This document shows, piece after piece, positions 32,897-41,721 of a stretch of 64,000 nt of DNA. The DNA lies in contig UQLO01000005.1 of assembly GCA_900541865.1 (NCBI GenBank), positions 1 to 64,000 of the forward strand. Direction: 5' to 3'. The notes beneath the pieces are model-generated. The model was not told where the DNA came from and searched no databases. It saw only the letters and a list, made by a program, of their open reading frames with translations. The translations under genes were made by a program, and so were the position numbers. Source of the stretch: an uncultured Porphyromonadaceae bacterium. GTDB lineage: Bacteria > Bacteroidota > Bacteroidia > Bacteroidales > Muribaculaceae. Numbering within the stretch: the first letter of the stretch is position 1; the number at the start of each line of letters is the position of its first letter.

Positions 32897-34957
32897 TTAT
32901 TGCTTCAGCCAGCGGTCGAACCAGCGGAAGAAGAGGCGCTGCCACAGAACGGCGTTCTGGGGCTTGAGTATCCAGTGGTTCTCATCGGGGTAAATAACCA
33001 TTTCGGCCGGTATGCCGCGAAGTTTGGCGGCGTTGAAGGCGGCTTCGCCCTGGGAGGCCAGGATGCGGTAGTCGAGCTCGCCGTGGCTGATCATGATAGG
33101 TGTGGTCCACTTGTCGACCATTCGGTGGGGCGAGTTGGCGAAGGTGCGCTGGGCCGCGGCGTTCGATGCGTCCCAGAACGGGCCGCCAAGGTCCCAGTTG
33201 GCAAACCACATTTCTTCGGTCTCAAGGTACTGGGCCTCGAGGTTGAAAATGCCGGCGTGGGCGAGCAGGGCGGCGAAGCGGCCGTCGTGGATGCCCGCAA
33301 GATAGTAGATGGAGAAGCCGCCGTAGCTGGCGCCGGTGGCGCCGATGCGCTCGCTGTCGATATAGGGCTCGGACTTCATGTTGTCGACGGCGCTGAGGTA
33401 GTCCTGCATGTTCTGGCCGGGATAGTCCTTCGATATCTGGGCGTTCCATTCGCTGCCGAAGCCGGGCAGGCCGCGCCGGTTGGGGGCGATGACGACGTAG
33501 CCGTTGGCTGCCATCAGCGCAAGATTCCAGCGGTAGCTCCAGAACTGGCTCACGGGGCTCTGCGGGCCGCCCTGGCAGTAGAGGATGGCCGGATACTTCT
33601 TGGCGGGGTCGAACTGCGGCGGGTAGACCACCCAGGTCAGCATTTCTTTGCCGTCGGTGGTGGGCACCATGCGTTTTTCGACGCTCGGCATATCCAGGCC
33701 GGCCATGATGTCGCCGTTGATATCGGTCAGGGGCCACAGGGCGGTGCGGCGCCCGCGAGGATTGAGGTCGATGGTCATAACTTCGTTGGGGCGAAGCATG
33801 GAGTGCATCATCGTCACGAGTTTGTCGCCGGTGGCCGAAAGGGTGGTGAAGTCAGCCCGTACGTCGGTGAGCTGGGTGATTTCCTTGCTGCTGCGGTCAA
33901 TGGCGAAAACGGGTATCACGCCGTCTTTCGGAGCTATGAAGTAGAGCTTGCGGCTGTCGGGCGCCCAGGTAAATTCGTCGATGTGGTAGTCCCAGTTGTC
34001 GGTGAGCTCGGTTTTGGTGCCGCTCTGCCAGTTCATGATGAAGAGGCGGTTGCGGTCGCTTTCGTAGCCGTCGTGCTCCATGCTCAGCCAAGCCAGCCAG
34101 TTGCCGTCGGCGGAGAAGGCGGGAGCGGTGTCATAGCCCATCATGCCTTCGGTGAGGTTGCGGGTGGTCTTGGTTCGTAGGTCGTAGGCGTAGAGGTCGG
34201 AGTTGGTGCTCAGAGCATACTCCATGCCGGTTTTCTTGCGCGAAACGTACACAAGGGTGTTGCCGTCGGGATGCCACGCAAAGGATTCAACCCCGCCGAA
34301 GGGCTTCATGGGAGCTTCGTAGGGTTCGTCGGCCATGATATCCTCAAGACCTGTCACCGTGGTGCCGTCGAAGGTGCCGAGGAAGGGGTGAGGTATTTCG
34401 GTGACCCATTCGTCCCAGTGCTTGTACATCAGGTCGTCGATGACGCGACCCGTGGCTTTGGGAAGGTCGGGGTAGAGGTCGCCGGCCGTGCGGCTGTACT
34501 TCACATTGCCTATCACCACAATATGGCTCTGGTCGGGCGAGAGAAGGAAGCCGCTTATGCCACCCGGATGCGTCGAAGCCTGCACGCGGTTGGTGCCGTC
34601 GGCGTTCATGGTCCACATCTGCATGGAACCTTCTTCGTCGGGGTACATAAAGGCTATGCGCCGGCCGCCGTCGATCCACACGGCGCCGCTTTCGCTCTTG
34701 GGAGTGTCGGTGATGCGTCGCGGCGCTTCCTCGCTGTCGATTTCTATGGTGTAGAGGTCGTTGTTGGAGTTGTTCTGCTCGAGGTTTTCGTAGGATACTC
34801 CGAAGAGCACCGTTTTGCCGTCCGGAGCCACCGCCGGCGAGCTCACTCGACCCAATGCCTCGATCACATCGATGGTGAACGGCTGAGCGCCCGTTTGGGC
34901 AAAGCCCGGTGCGGCCATCATGGCGGCTGCGCACATAAGGGTTGTTGTTTTATTCAT
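32897..34957 (-). CDS. S9 family serine peptidase (dipeptidyl/acylaminoacyl peptidase type)
   Basis: 686-aa exported peptidase with a signal peptide (residues 1-20, ending GFAQTG). Residues about 30-420 are a beta-propeller (TolB/PD40-like blades such as DSRKLYFIAPKDG); residues about 430-686 are the alpha/beta hydrolase domain with nucleophile GASYGGF, the Asp in SHGELDYRI and the His in DENHWIL. This resembles periplasmic DPP5-type enzymes that trim dipeptides from peptides. It is 30 bases downstream of the DUF2135 gene and might be read through from the large SrfBC array, though it is probably independent. Confidence 0.92.
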   Translation of the reverse strand: MNKTTTLMCAAAMMAAPGFAQTGAQPFTIDVIEALGRVSSPAVAPDGKTVLFGVSYENLEQNNSNNDLYTIEIDSEEAPRRITDTPKSESGAVWIDGGRRIAFMYPDEEGSMQMWTMNADGTNRVQASTHPGGISGFLLSPDQSHIVVIGNVKYSRTAGDLYPDLPKATGRVIDDLMYKHWDEWVTEIPHPFLGTFDGTTVTGLEDIMADEPYEAPMKPFGGVESFAWHPDGNTLVYVSRKKTGMEYALSTNSDLYAYDLRTKTTRNLTEGMMGYDTAPAFSADGNWLAWLSMEHDGYESDRNRLFIMNWQSGTKTELTDNWDYHIDEFTWAPDSRKLYFIAPKDGVIPVFAIDRSSKEITQLTDVRADFTTLSATGDKLVTMMHSMLRPNEVMTIDLNPRGRRTALWPLTDINGDIMAGLDMPSVEKRMVPTTDGKEMLTWVVYPPQFDPAKKYPAILYCQGGPQSPVSQFWSYRWNLALMAANGYVVIAPNRRGLPGFGSEWNAQISKDYPGQNMQDYLSAVDNMKSEPYIDSERIGATGASYGGFSIYYLAGIHDGRFAALLAHAGIFNLEAQYLETEEMWFANWDLGGPFWDASNAAAQRTFANSPHRMVDKWTTPIMISHGELDYRILASQGEAAFNAAKLRGIPAEMVIYPDENHWILKPQNAVLWQRLFFRWFDRWLKQ

Positions 34958-34987
34958 ATTTGGTGTTGAATGTTGGTTTTCTGTTGG

Positions 34988-35662
34988 TTATTGTCCGCCG
35001 TAAGTGAAGGTGTCGACGTGTACCCGCTGCCCGCGGTGTGTAAGCCGGGCGCGGTAGGTGCGCACATCGGCGCCGTTTTTGATGCGGATATTGACGAAGC
35101 CGCCGTTGGGAGCCTGACTGTTCATGCTGAACATCACCACGTCGACGCTGTAGCGGCCCGGCTGAGGATTCGACCAGAAGACGTTCTCCACGGCCGTCTG
35201 CCGGCGGGTGCCTCCCTCGCGGTTGTCCACATCGAGCTGGGCCCCCGTATAGGGATTGCTCATATTGTTGTAGGCAATCTCATTGCCGGAAGGCTCGGTG
35301 ACGTGAACGTCCACATCGCCCGGAAAGCCCCATTCGATGGTAACGCGAATCTCGCCGTCCTGCCCGACATCGGTGCGCACCGGAGGCGCCGGCTCTGGTT
35401 CGGGCTCGGGCTCCGGCTCAGGCTCCGGTTCGGGTTCGGGTTCAGGTTCGGGCTCGGGTTGCGGTTCTGGCTCGGGCTCGGGTTCGGGCTGCGGGGCAGG
35501 TTCCGGAGCGGGGTCGTCGTAGATTTCGATTGGTGCAGGTTCCGGCAGAGGGGCGGCCGCAATTTCCGGCTCGGTGCGACACGAGTGACACTTGCTCAGA
35601 AGAAGCAGCGTCACAAGCAGTATGAATGCGCCTGCTATACAGGCTTTCAGTTGATTGTTCAT
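34988..35662 (-). CDS. Membrane-anchored DUF2135 protein with Glu-Pro spacer (paralogue 1)
   Basis: 224 aa. Residues 7-24 are one N-terminal transmembrane helix (ACIAGAFILLVTLLLLSKC); the Cys is preceded by Lys, so this is not a proper lipobox. Residues about 51-93 are an almost pure Glu-Pro repeat, a rigid extended spacer. Residues about 100-224 are a DUF2135 beta-domain (RVTIEWGFPGDVDVHVTEP, LDVDNREGG, ENVFW). It is the last gene of the SrfBC array and the first of three paralogues in reading order from the left. The domain should face the periplasm. Confidence 0.78.
   Translation of the reverse strand: MNNQLKACIAGAFILLVTLLLLSKCHSCRTEPEIAAAPLPEPAPIEIYDDPAPEPAPQPEPEPEPEPQPEPEPEPEPEPEPEPEPEPEPEPAPPVRTDVGQDGEIRVTIEWGFPGDVDVHVTEPSGNEIAYNNMSNPYTGAQLDVDNREGGTRRQTAVENVFWSNPQPGRYSVDVVMFSMNSQAPNGGFVNIRIKNGADVRTYRARLTHRGQRVHVDTFTYGGQ
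35384..35512 (-). repeat. Glu-Pro coding microsatellite
   Basis: Imperfect GA(A/G)CCN hexamer array encoding residues 51-93 of DUF2135 paralogue 1. The third positions vary, but slippage could still change spacer length between strains. Confidence 0.75.
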
Positions 35663-35671
35663 AGCCGGAAT

Positions 35672-36265
35672 TTATTGGTTGGCCCGCGGTTGGTAGTCTA
35701 TGTCGACAACGCTAACCTCCTGGCCGACACTGCGAAGCGTAACGGGGTATTCGGTGCGTTCGCCGTTGTTGAACACCGTCACCATCACCGTACCGCCGTT
35801 CTCGCCGCCGGACCGTTCGCTGAAGAACTTCACCATCACGTGATAGCGGCCGGCCGGCGGACGCTGCCAGTAGACGTTTTCGGCCGCCGGATGCCCCGGC
35901 GAGCCCCCCTGAAGGTTGTCGACGTCGAGGTTGCCGCCGGTCTGGTAGTCGTTTTTGTTCATAAAATTGATAGTAACGCCGTTGGGCTCGGTGACGTGGA
36001 TGTCGATGTCGCCCGGAAACTCCCACGTCAGCACTATCTTAAGGTCGCCGGTACCCCCGATGTTTGCGGCGTCGGTGGGGTCTTCCGCGGGAGGCTCCTC
36101 CACAGGAGGTTCCTCAATTACCGGAGGGTCTGCCACCGGCTGCTGCGCGATGGGGGGCGGTTCAGGAGTTCGCTCATCGCGGCAGCGGGTGCACTTGCTC
36201 AGCAGCAGCAATGTGACAAGCAGTATGAAAGCACCGGCTATACAGGCTTTAAGTTGGTTGTTCAT
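35672..36265 (-). CDS. Membrane-anchored DUF2135 protein (paralogue 2)
   Basis: 197 aa. The first 25 residues are identical to paralogue 1 (transmembrane anchor) although the DNA differs at several synonymous sites. A short Pro/Glu linker (PPPIAQQPVADPPVIEEPP) precedes the DUF2135 domain (KIVLTWEFPGDIDIHVTEP, LDVDNLQGG, ENVYWQRPPAGRYHVMVKF). Lies 9 bases upstream of paralogue 1. Confidence 0.78.
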   Translation of the reverse strand: MNNQLKACIAGAFILLVTLLLLSKCTRCRDERTPEPPPIAQQPVADPPVIEEPPVEEPPAEDPTDAANIGGTGDLKIVLTWEFPGDIDIHVTEPNGVTINFMNKNDYQTGGNLDVDNLQGGSPGHPAAENVYWQRPPAGRYHVMVKFFSERSGGENGGTVMVTVFNNGERTEYPVTLRSVGQEVSVVDIDYQPRANQ

Positions 36266-36284
36266 ATGGGTTTGGAGAGTTGGT

Positions 36285-36764
36285 TTATTGTGCAGTATAA
36301 CGGAAGGTATGGACTGTCTCGTCCTGTCCGGTCGTGGTAAGACGCAGGTTGAACTCCTGCTGCCGGCCGTTGACCTTCACCACAACGCGCACAGGGCCAC
36401 CCTGAGGAGCCTCGTCGTCGACGCGGTAGTAGACCACCCGAACAACATAGGTGCCCTCCATAGGGCGCCGCCAGTATGCGTTCTCGGCCGACCCTTCGCC
36501 GCCCTGACGGTCGTCGACGTCGAGGACGCCGCCGCCGTTGGCCGAGTCGTCCATGTTCATAAACGAAAGCTCGGTGCCGTTGGGCTGGTCGACGTGAAGG
36601 TCTACGTCGCCCGGAAAGTCCCAGAAGAGCGTAACTTTGATGTCGCCGTCGCCGCCCACTTCCTCCGGAGCCGGCCCGCGACGACGCCCGCACGTGCTCA
36701 GCAGCAGCAGCGTAATCAGCAGGATGAAAGCCCCGGCAAGATATGCTTTGAGTTGGTTGTGCAT
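36285..36764 (-). CDS. Membrane-anchored DUF2135 protein (paralogue 3)
   Basis: 159 aa, the shortest paralogue. The anchor is AYLAGAFILLITLLLLSTC followed by GRRRG; almost no linker precedes the DUF2135 domain (KVTLFWDFPGDVDLHVDQP, LDVDDRQGG, ENAYWRRPMEGTYVVRVVY). The three copies thus differ mainly in spacer length (about 70, 40 and 10 residues), as if placing the same domain at different distances from the membrane. It starts 7 bases after the DUF1294 gene. Confidence 0.78.
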   Translation of the reverse strand: MHNQLKAYLAGAFILLITLLLLSTCGRRRGPAPEEVGGDGDIKVTLFWDFPGDVDLHVDQPNGTELSFMNMDDSANGGGVLDVDDRQGGEGSAENAYWRRPMEGTYVVRVVYYRVDDEAPQGGPVRVVVKVNGRQQEFNLRLTTTGQDETVHTFRYTAQ

Positions 36765-36771
36765 TTGGGTA

Positions 36772-37065
36772 TCAGATGAAGAAACACAGGAAGGCCGCCA
36801 TCAGCAGAATCTGCAGCAGTAGCAGCAGGGGCACTGCGATGTAGAACAGCGGCTTCGACGTCTTGTGGTTGAAAAATACCATTGCGCACAGACCGCCGAA
36901 GGAGCCCATGGCGAAGGAGCACATCACCAGCACCCACTCCGGGATGCGGAATTTGCGGTAGGTGGCGCAGTGCTTGTCGTAGGCAAAGAGGATGAAGGTC
37001 AGTATGCTCATCACATACACCACCGGCATCACTATATCGTAGAAAAGCGGATTGGGTAGTATCAT
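36772..37065 (-). CDS. DUF1294 family membrane protein
   Basis: 97 aa with about three membrane helices. DUF1294 signatures are the AYDKHCA motif, RIPEWVLVMCSFAMGSFGGL and NHKTSKPLF. The function of the family is unknown. It is embedded in the SrfBC array with only 6 bases on either side of it, so is a regular part of that transcript. Confidence 0.82.
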   Translation of the reverse strand: MILPNPLFYDIVMPVVYVMSILTFILFAYDKHCATYRKFRIPEWVLVMCSFAMGSFGGLCAMVFFNHKTSKPLFYIAVPLLLLLQILLMAAFLCFFI

Positions 37066-37071
37066 GTTTGG

Positions 37072-38871
37072 TCAGGCAAAGAGGTTAGGGCAGCTGTAGA
37101 ATATTTTGTCGAGAAGGAAGTACAGGCCGGTCAGCGTAAGCACTGCGGCGGCAGCCAAGGCTATCTCTCCCACGATTTTCCACCATGGCTGCGGGCCGTC
37201 GACCTCGATGAGTTCGTACTGCTTCTCGTCGGGCTCCAGAGGCAGTTCCAGCGCCGGGAAGGTGCGTACCGGGGAGTACATCTCGACTTTGGCCGGCCGA
37301 GTATAGTCGAAGCTGTCGCTGCCGAAGAACATCATGCCGTTGCCATCGAGCTGAGCGGTGATGCGCTTGCTGTCCTGGCTTACTATGCAGGTCACTCCGG
37401 CCGCCGGTGCTCCGTTGCGCTGCACAACGCGCAGGCTCACGTCGCCCAAGTTCGGCACCGAGTCGTAGGGCAGACGGAACACATACTCTGTCCGGTCGGC
37501 ATCCAGCAGGAAGTCCTCGCGGTAGTTGGGTTGATTGGTGTCGCAAACCGTCATGGTGTTGCCGCTCAGCACGTGGATAGGCCCGACGCAGCCTTCGGCG
37601 TCAGTAAGGCAGTCGACCATGCCGCTGCCGTCGCCGATGTTGATGCTCACCGGGTAGAAGGCCATCGGCGATTCGGTATTGTCGATAACGCGCACTCGGC
37701 AGTCGAATTCAACCGGTATGGGCGTGTCGAAGGCCATGTGGAACTCAACGGTGCCGTCCTGCGCCGGCTGGCTTTCGGAGCGGTCGCGTACGGAGGCCGT
37801 AACCTTGCCCCCGGGAACATAGTCGGCTTCGAAGGAGGCCGAACCGTCGTCGCCGGTGTAGACGTTGACCACAGCGCCGTTGGGCAGCGTTAGCGAAACG
37901 CGCTCGCCCGCGATGGGCGCGCCGTTGTCGGTCAGCGTCACCTTTATGAGTGTTTTCGGTACTCGCGGTGTGGTGCTCTCGAAGACGAACTCGTTGAGTA
38001 TGTCGCGGCGAAGCTCGCGCTCCTGAGTGGAGTTGCGGAAGGTCACCGCGCACTGCTCGTTTTCGAACCACGGCAGCGTGCAGCCCGCCGTGCCCTGCTC
38101 AAGAGTGAGAATGCCCGACCGACGACCGTACTTGATTTGCACGTCTTCCCCGCTGATGGGTGCGTCGTCGTGGCGGGCGATGACCCGCAAGGTGAGGTAC
38201 TGCGTCACGTCGACGTTGATATTGGTCGTCGTCGGCTCAACCACGGTGATGCGCTCTATGCCCGTGGCGGCATCGCGAACCGAAATCTGAGCGCCGGGCA
38301 TATGCCGCCCGAAGCTGTAGTAGCCCTTGTCGTCGGTCTGTGCCGTGGCCCACTCCATACCGCGGGCAAAGCTGAACTCGCGGTTTGCAACCGGCTGCCC
38401 GTCGATCGAGAACGAAACGGTGATTTCGTTGATATTGTCCGACTCGATGGTTTCCGATATCACCGTGGCGTGCGCGCGGTTATAGTTGGCGAAGCCCCAA
38501 CCCGTCAGGCGAAGTTCCAGCGGACCGTCGTTGCGGCGACGTACGAAGATGAAGTCGTCGTTCGGGAAGGTGAATACCTGCTTAATCTGTTGGGCACGAG
38601 CCGGCAGTCGCTTTATGGCTTTTTCCTGAAGTTGGGCCAGAAGGGCGCGGGCCTCTGCCTGGTCGCCCTCCGAAACAACCGTAAGCGGCTTCCAGCCGTC
38701 GGCGTCGGGCTCCGACCAATAGTAGCTGCCGTGGGTAACGTAGACCGGCGCAAAATACTGTGCGTCAGCTCCCATGGTTTGCTTGATGCGCGCGTTGGCG
38801 ACATCGCGCACGTTCCAGTTGGCTACTTGCCAGTGGACTTCTGTGCTGGGTACTTCTTTTATCTTGGGCAT
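37072..38871 (-). CDS. Tail-anchored multi-domain Ig-like protein of the SrfBC array
   Basis: 599 aa, no signal peptide, with a single C-terminal transmembrane helix at about 570-592 (EIALAAAAVLTLTGLYFLLD). The large N-terminal part contains several Ig/carboxypeptidase-regulatory-like repeats, recognisable by GAPIAGERVSLTLPNG...GDDGSASFEAD, QPVANREFSF...TDDKGYYSFG and GAPAAGVTCIVS. This layout predicts that the Ig-like part stays in the cytoplasm unless export is unusual. Not recognised as a named family. It is 6 bases upstream of DUF1294 and 15 after the 322-aa gene. Confidence 0.75.
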   Translation of the reverse strand: MPKIKEVPSTEVHWQVANWNVRDVANARIKQTMGADAQYFAPVYVTHGSYYWSEPDADGWKPLTVVSEGDQAEARALLAQLQEKAIKRLPARAQQIKQVFTFPNDDFIFVRRRNDGPLELRLTGWGFANYNRAHATVISETIESDNINEITVSFSIDGQPVANREFSFARGMEWATAQTDDKGYYSFGRHMPGAQISVRDAATGIERITVVEPTTTNINVDVTQYLTLRVIARHDDAPISGEDVQIKYGRRSGILTLEQGTAGCTLPWFENEQCAVTFRNSTQERELRRDILNEFVFESTTPRVPKTLIKVTLTDNGAPIAGERVSLTLPNGAVVNVYTGDDGSASFEADYVPGGKVTASVRDRSESQPAQDGTVEFHMAFDTPIPVEFDCRVRVIDNTESPMAFYPVSINIGDGSGMVDCLTDAEGCVGPIHVLSGNTMTVCDTNQPNYREDFLLDADRTEYVFRLPYDSVPNLGDVSLRVVQRNGAPAAGVTCIVSQDSKRITAQLDGNGMMFFGSDSFDYTRPAKVEMYSPVRTFPALELPLEPDEKQYELIEVDGPQPWWKIVGEIALAAAAVLTLTGLYFLLDKIFYSCPNLFA

Positions 38872-38886
38872 ATCCTTGTGTGGTTT

Positions 38887-39855
38887 TTATCGTGTTACAG
38901 GGCCGGCTTCGAGGTTTGTGAGCCGGTCTTTTACGCTCGCGAAAGCCCGCGAGGCTTCCTCGCTGAAGAGTAGCGAGGGCAGGTTGGCCTGAAGTGCGGT
39001 CAACTGTTCGGCCACCGCCACCGCCGCGGCCGGGTCGTTGATGAGCCGACGGTCGGAGGGCAGGCTTCGAAGTGTGGCCAGAAATTGGCCGCGCTCGGCG
39101 TTCTTGTATGTCGTTTCAGCGTTGGTAATGCGGTCCACAAAGCGCTGCTCGGCAAGTGCCGGCCGCAGCCAGCTCACGTTGGAGAGGTCCTCGCATCTTG
39201 CCAGGCGGTCCTGAAGATTGCGGCGCCGGCTGTCCATGCGGGTGCGTAGGGCGGAGTAGTTTTCCAGACGGTCGTCCCAGTCGAGCGAGTAGCCGGCCGC
39301 CGAAGGCACAAGCCGCAGGTTGAAGCGCGGGCTTGTGACGAAGGTCTGGGTGGCGAAGCTGTGGATGCCGTCCCAAACCTCGCGGTCTTCCATAAGGCGG
39401 GCGTAGATGCCCCGCTCCCGGGCTACGGGGTAGTCCGCGCCTATTCTTTCGAGGCCGGCATAGCTTGGAGCAAGCACGCTGTGACGACTCGTGCTCGTCG
39501 GAGTGGGATTGGAACGGTAGACGCCACGTACTATACTGTCGAGCTTCACCATTATGCCGCTCACCAACTGGTCCGACATCTGCTCCTGCGAGCTCTGGCG
39601 GTCCGGATGAGCGATATACGAGCATGCATTGGCATAGAGCGTATCGTTCCAGCCGCCGCCGAACATCGCCACATATTCGCGGATAACGGCGCCTTCTTCG
39701 CCCCCAACATCGGCTATTTCCTCTACCTCGATGTGGATGTTGTCGCCGTGGAAACGGTGGCGGCCGCTCGGCTTGTCGGGCGTCATCAGTATATAGCCCA
39801 GGATGACTGTCCCGACCAACACTCCTATAACGGCCAGTATCTTGATGAAATTCAT
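38887..39855 (-). CDS. Single-pass membrane protein of the SrfBC array, function unknown
   Basis: 322 aa. Residues about 5-26 are a transmembrane helix (ILAVIGVLVGTVILGYILM), and the rest is soluble: a beta-rich first part, then helices rich in Arg/Leu (SALRTRMDSRRRNLQDRLA and a C-terminal helical bundle). The soluble part should be periplasmic. No family recognised. Only 8 bases separate it from the upstream gene. Confidence 0.72.
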   Translation of the reverse strand: MNFIKILAVIGVLVGTVILGYILMTPDKPSGRHRFHGDNIHIEVEEIADVGGEEGAVIREYVAMFGGGWNDTLYANACSYIAHPDRQSSQEQMSDQLVSGIMVKLDSIVRGVYRSNPTPTSTSRHSVLAPSYAGLERIGADYPVARERGIYARLMEDREVWDGIHSFATQTFVTSPRFNLRLVPSAAGYSLDWDDRLENYSALRTRMDSRRRNLQDRLARCEDLSNVSWLRPALAEQRFVDRITNAETTYKNAERGQFLATLRSLPSDRRLINDPAAAVAVAEQLTALQANLPSLLFSEEASRAFASVKDRLTNLEAGPVTR

Positions 39856-39863
39856 TCGGGGGC

Positions 39864-41714
39864 TTATTTATCGACGATTGGTTCTTCGCTTTCTGTTTCC
39901 GCACGGTCGAGTACCTTCATACTCTCGTCGGTGGGGGTGGCTACGGCTGTTTCGGCAACAACGGAGTCGGTTGGTGCAGAGGCCACTGTCTGTTCGGCCG
40001 GTGCGGTGCCGAAGCCAAACTTTCCAAGGACGTTGTCGTAGGCGCTGATAAACGTGTCAGCCATTAGCACTCCGATTACGATGCCGGCTATCATCAGCAC
40101 CATTCCCACAACCGCCGGCAGAAGCGAGCGCCAAATCTTCCAGCTTCCGGGCACGAAGTTTTCGTATCGGTAGGCGAAAAGATCCGAAACTCGGCTGAAG
40201 AAGCCGTTTTTCTTGGCTTGGGTGAAGTCGGCTTTGTAGTTGCCGTCGAGGGTAGAAAGTATTTGGGTCTCTTCCCTTGCCGGTATGCCCAGGAAGGCCT
40301 TGGCGCGATGCGTCTGCAGGTTCAACTGAATATCAATAGTAGCATTCCGGGTCTGGCCGTCGGGGCTTAAGGTGAAAATAACCTGCGATGCAAAATAGAA
40401 TTCCGGGGACGCATTGTCGTCTGCAGTCTGAACGGTGATGGTTTCACTCGTAGTATTCATGCCCACAGGCAAAACCACGGTCAGCGTCTTTGCCGACGGG
40501 GCCGTTTCGGCATTTTGGGGCCCGGGAGCGGGAGGCATCACGGGGACCGCAGGTGCCTTGCGACGTACTTTCACGGTGATGACATTCCCCGTCAGCGTAG
40601 CTCCGACGATGTTGTAGACGCTCGTGGGAGGAAGGCTGAACTTAGCTGCCAGCGCCGTCGCGTCGTGGAAGTCGCGCTCGAAGCTGACTATGTCTTCGCC
40701 AATAAAAGTGTAGCCTATGGGATTGACCGGGATGGGAGCAGTGCTCTCAAGAGTAGTCAGCAGGTCCGGCAGGGGAAGAGGTCGGTGGTCGCCGTCGACA
40801 ACATTCACCGTAAAGGTCTTGCGAAGCGCCGGAGGGCTGAAAGACAGCGTGACTTCGCCGGCCTCCGGACTCAGAGTCGCCTCAACGAAGGGCGGAGTGG
40901 CTATTTTTCTGTCCCCGTTGCAGTATGCGGCTTCGACTTGGGCCTCTGTCAGGGTGTACTGCATGTCTTCGTAGGCCTGCGGAGAGTAGTCCAGTTCGCG
41001 GGTATTGATGGTGATGGCGCCCCCGTCCATTGCTCGTGGCACGAAGCTGCCGTTGCGCCGTCTTACGTTCACCAAAACTTTGAAGCGAACCGCAAGCTCA
41101 TCCGGGAAGAACATAAACCGAGGCTGAGCCGTCTCCTTGAACGGCCCGAAATAGACGGTCGACGAATCTTCCAGGCGTGTGCAGTGGGGCAGGGCGGCTA
41201 TCAGGGCCGGTATGTTCTCTTCGGTGGCGGTAACGTATTGGGGATGGCCAGATGCGTGCCGCATAGTGATTTCGCCACCCCAGCGGGGCTGGATGTGGAA
41301 TTGTCCCAGCAAAGCCCCCAGGTCCGCTTCCGGGAAAGCCGGACGAATCACACCCGGCGCAAAGCGCAGCGTGTTGCCCAGATGCACAACGGGGTTGCCA
41401 ATCAGCATCTTGGTGGCTTCGTGGAGTATATAGGAGGGTGCCACGGGCTGGTTCTGCGCGTTCAGGAAGGTGTAGCCGTGGGGCACCCGCAGTAGTATGC
41501 GCAGCGCCTCCGTGCGGCCCGAATTGCTCACGAAGTTACACAGGGCCAGCTCGTAGGTGTCCCATTCCGGACCAAGTATGGCCGAAATATAGCTTTCGCC
41601 CGAACACATGGCGTGAACGTCTTTATCCTCCGGCGCCGGGCCGGGCCAGTTTATCTGGGTGAATACCAGAAAGCCGGGATGACGGCCGGCTATTGCCAAT
41701 CCTATTTGTGCCAT
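39864..41714 (-). CDS. Large membrane-anchored beta-rich protein of the SrfBC array
   Basis: 616 aa with one transmembrane helix near residues 530-555 (AVVGMVLMIAGIVIGVLMA) and no signal peptide, so about 530 residues probably lie in the cytoplasm and about 60 acidic residues on the other side. The N-terminal part contains ELALCNFVSN, close to the EFALCNRVSN segment of SrfB in the same array; the middle is beta-rich with a YTFIGEDIVSFERDF segment and a Pro-rich linker (APAVPVMPPAPGPQ). Not recognised as a named family. It is 7 bases after the GTPase gene. Confidence 0.73.
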   Translation of the reverse strand: MAQIGLAIAGRHPGFLVFTQINWPGPAPEDKDVHAMCSGESYISAILGPEWDTYELALCNFVSNSGRTEALRILLRVPHGYTFLNAQNQPVAPSYILHEATKMLIGNPVVHLGNTLRFAPGVIRPAFPEADLGALLGQFHIQPRWGGEITMRHASGHPQYVTATEENIPALIAALPHCTRLEDSSTVYFGPFKETAQPRFMFFPDELAVRFKVLVNVRRRNGSFVPRAMDGGAITINTRELDYSPQAYEDMQYTLTEAQVEAAYCNGDRKIATPPFVEATLSPEAGEVTLSFSPPALRKTFTVNVVDGDHRPLPLPDLLTTLESTAPIPVNPIGYTFIGEDIVSFERDFHDATALAAKFSLPPTSVYNIVGATLTGNVITVKVRRKAPAVPVMPPAPGPQNAETAPSAKTLTVVLPVGMNTTSETITVQTADDNASPEFYFASQVIFTLSPDGQTRNATIDIQLNLQTHRAKAFLGIPAREETQILSTLDGNYKADFTQAKKNGFFSRVSDLFAYRYENFVPGSWKIWRSLLPAVVGMVLMIAGIVIGVLMADTFISAYDNVLGKFGFGTAPAEQTVASAPTDSVVAETAVATPTDESMKVLDRAETESEEPIVDK

Positions 41715-41721
41715 GGTGATG

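Noticed and set aside
34988..36764. Lipoprotein signals on the three DUF2135 proteins
   Set aside because: The Cys after the hydrophobic segment is preceded by Lys or Thr (LSKC, LSTC), which does not fit the lipobox; a plain membrane anchor is more likely.
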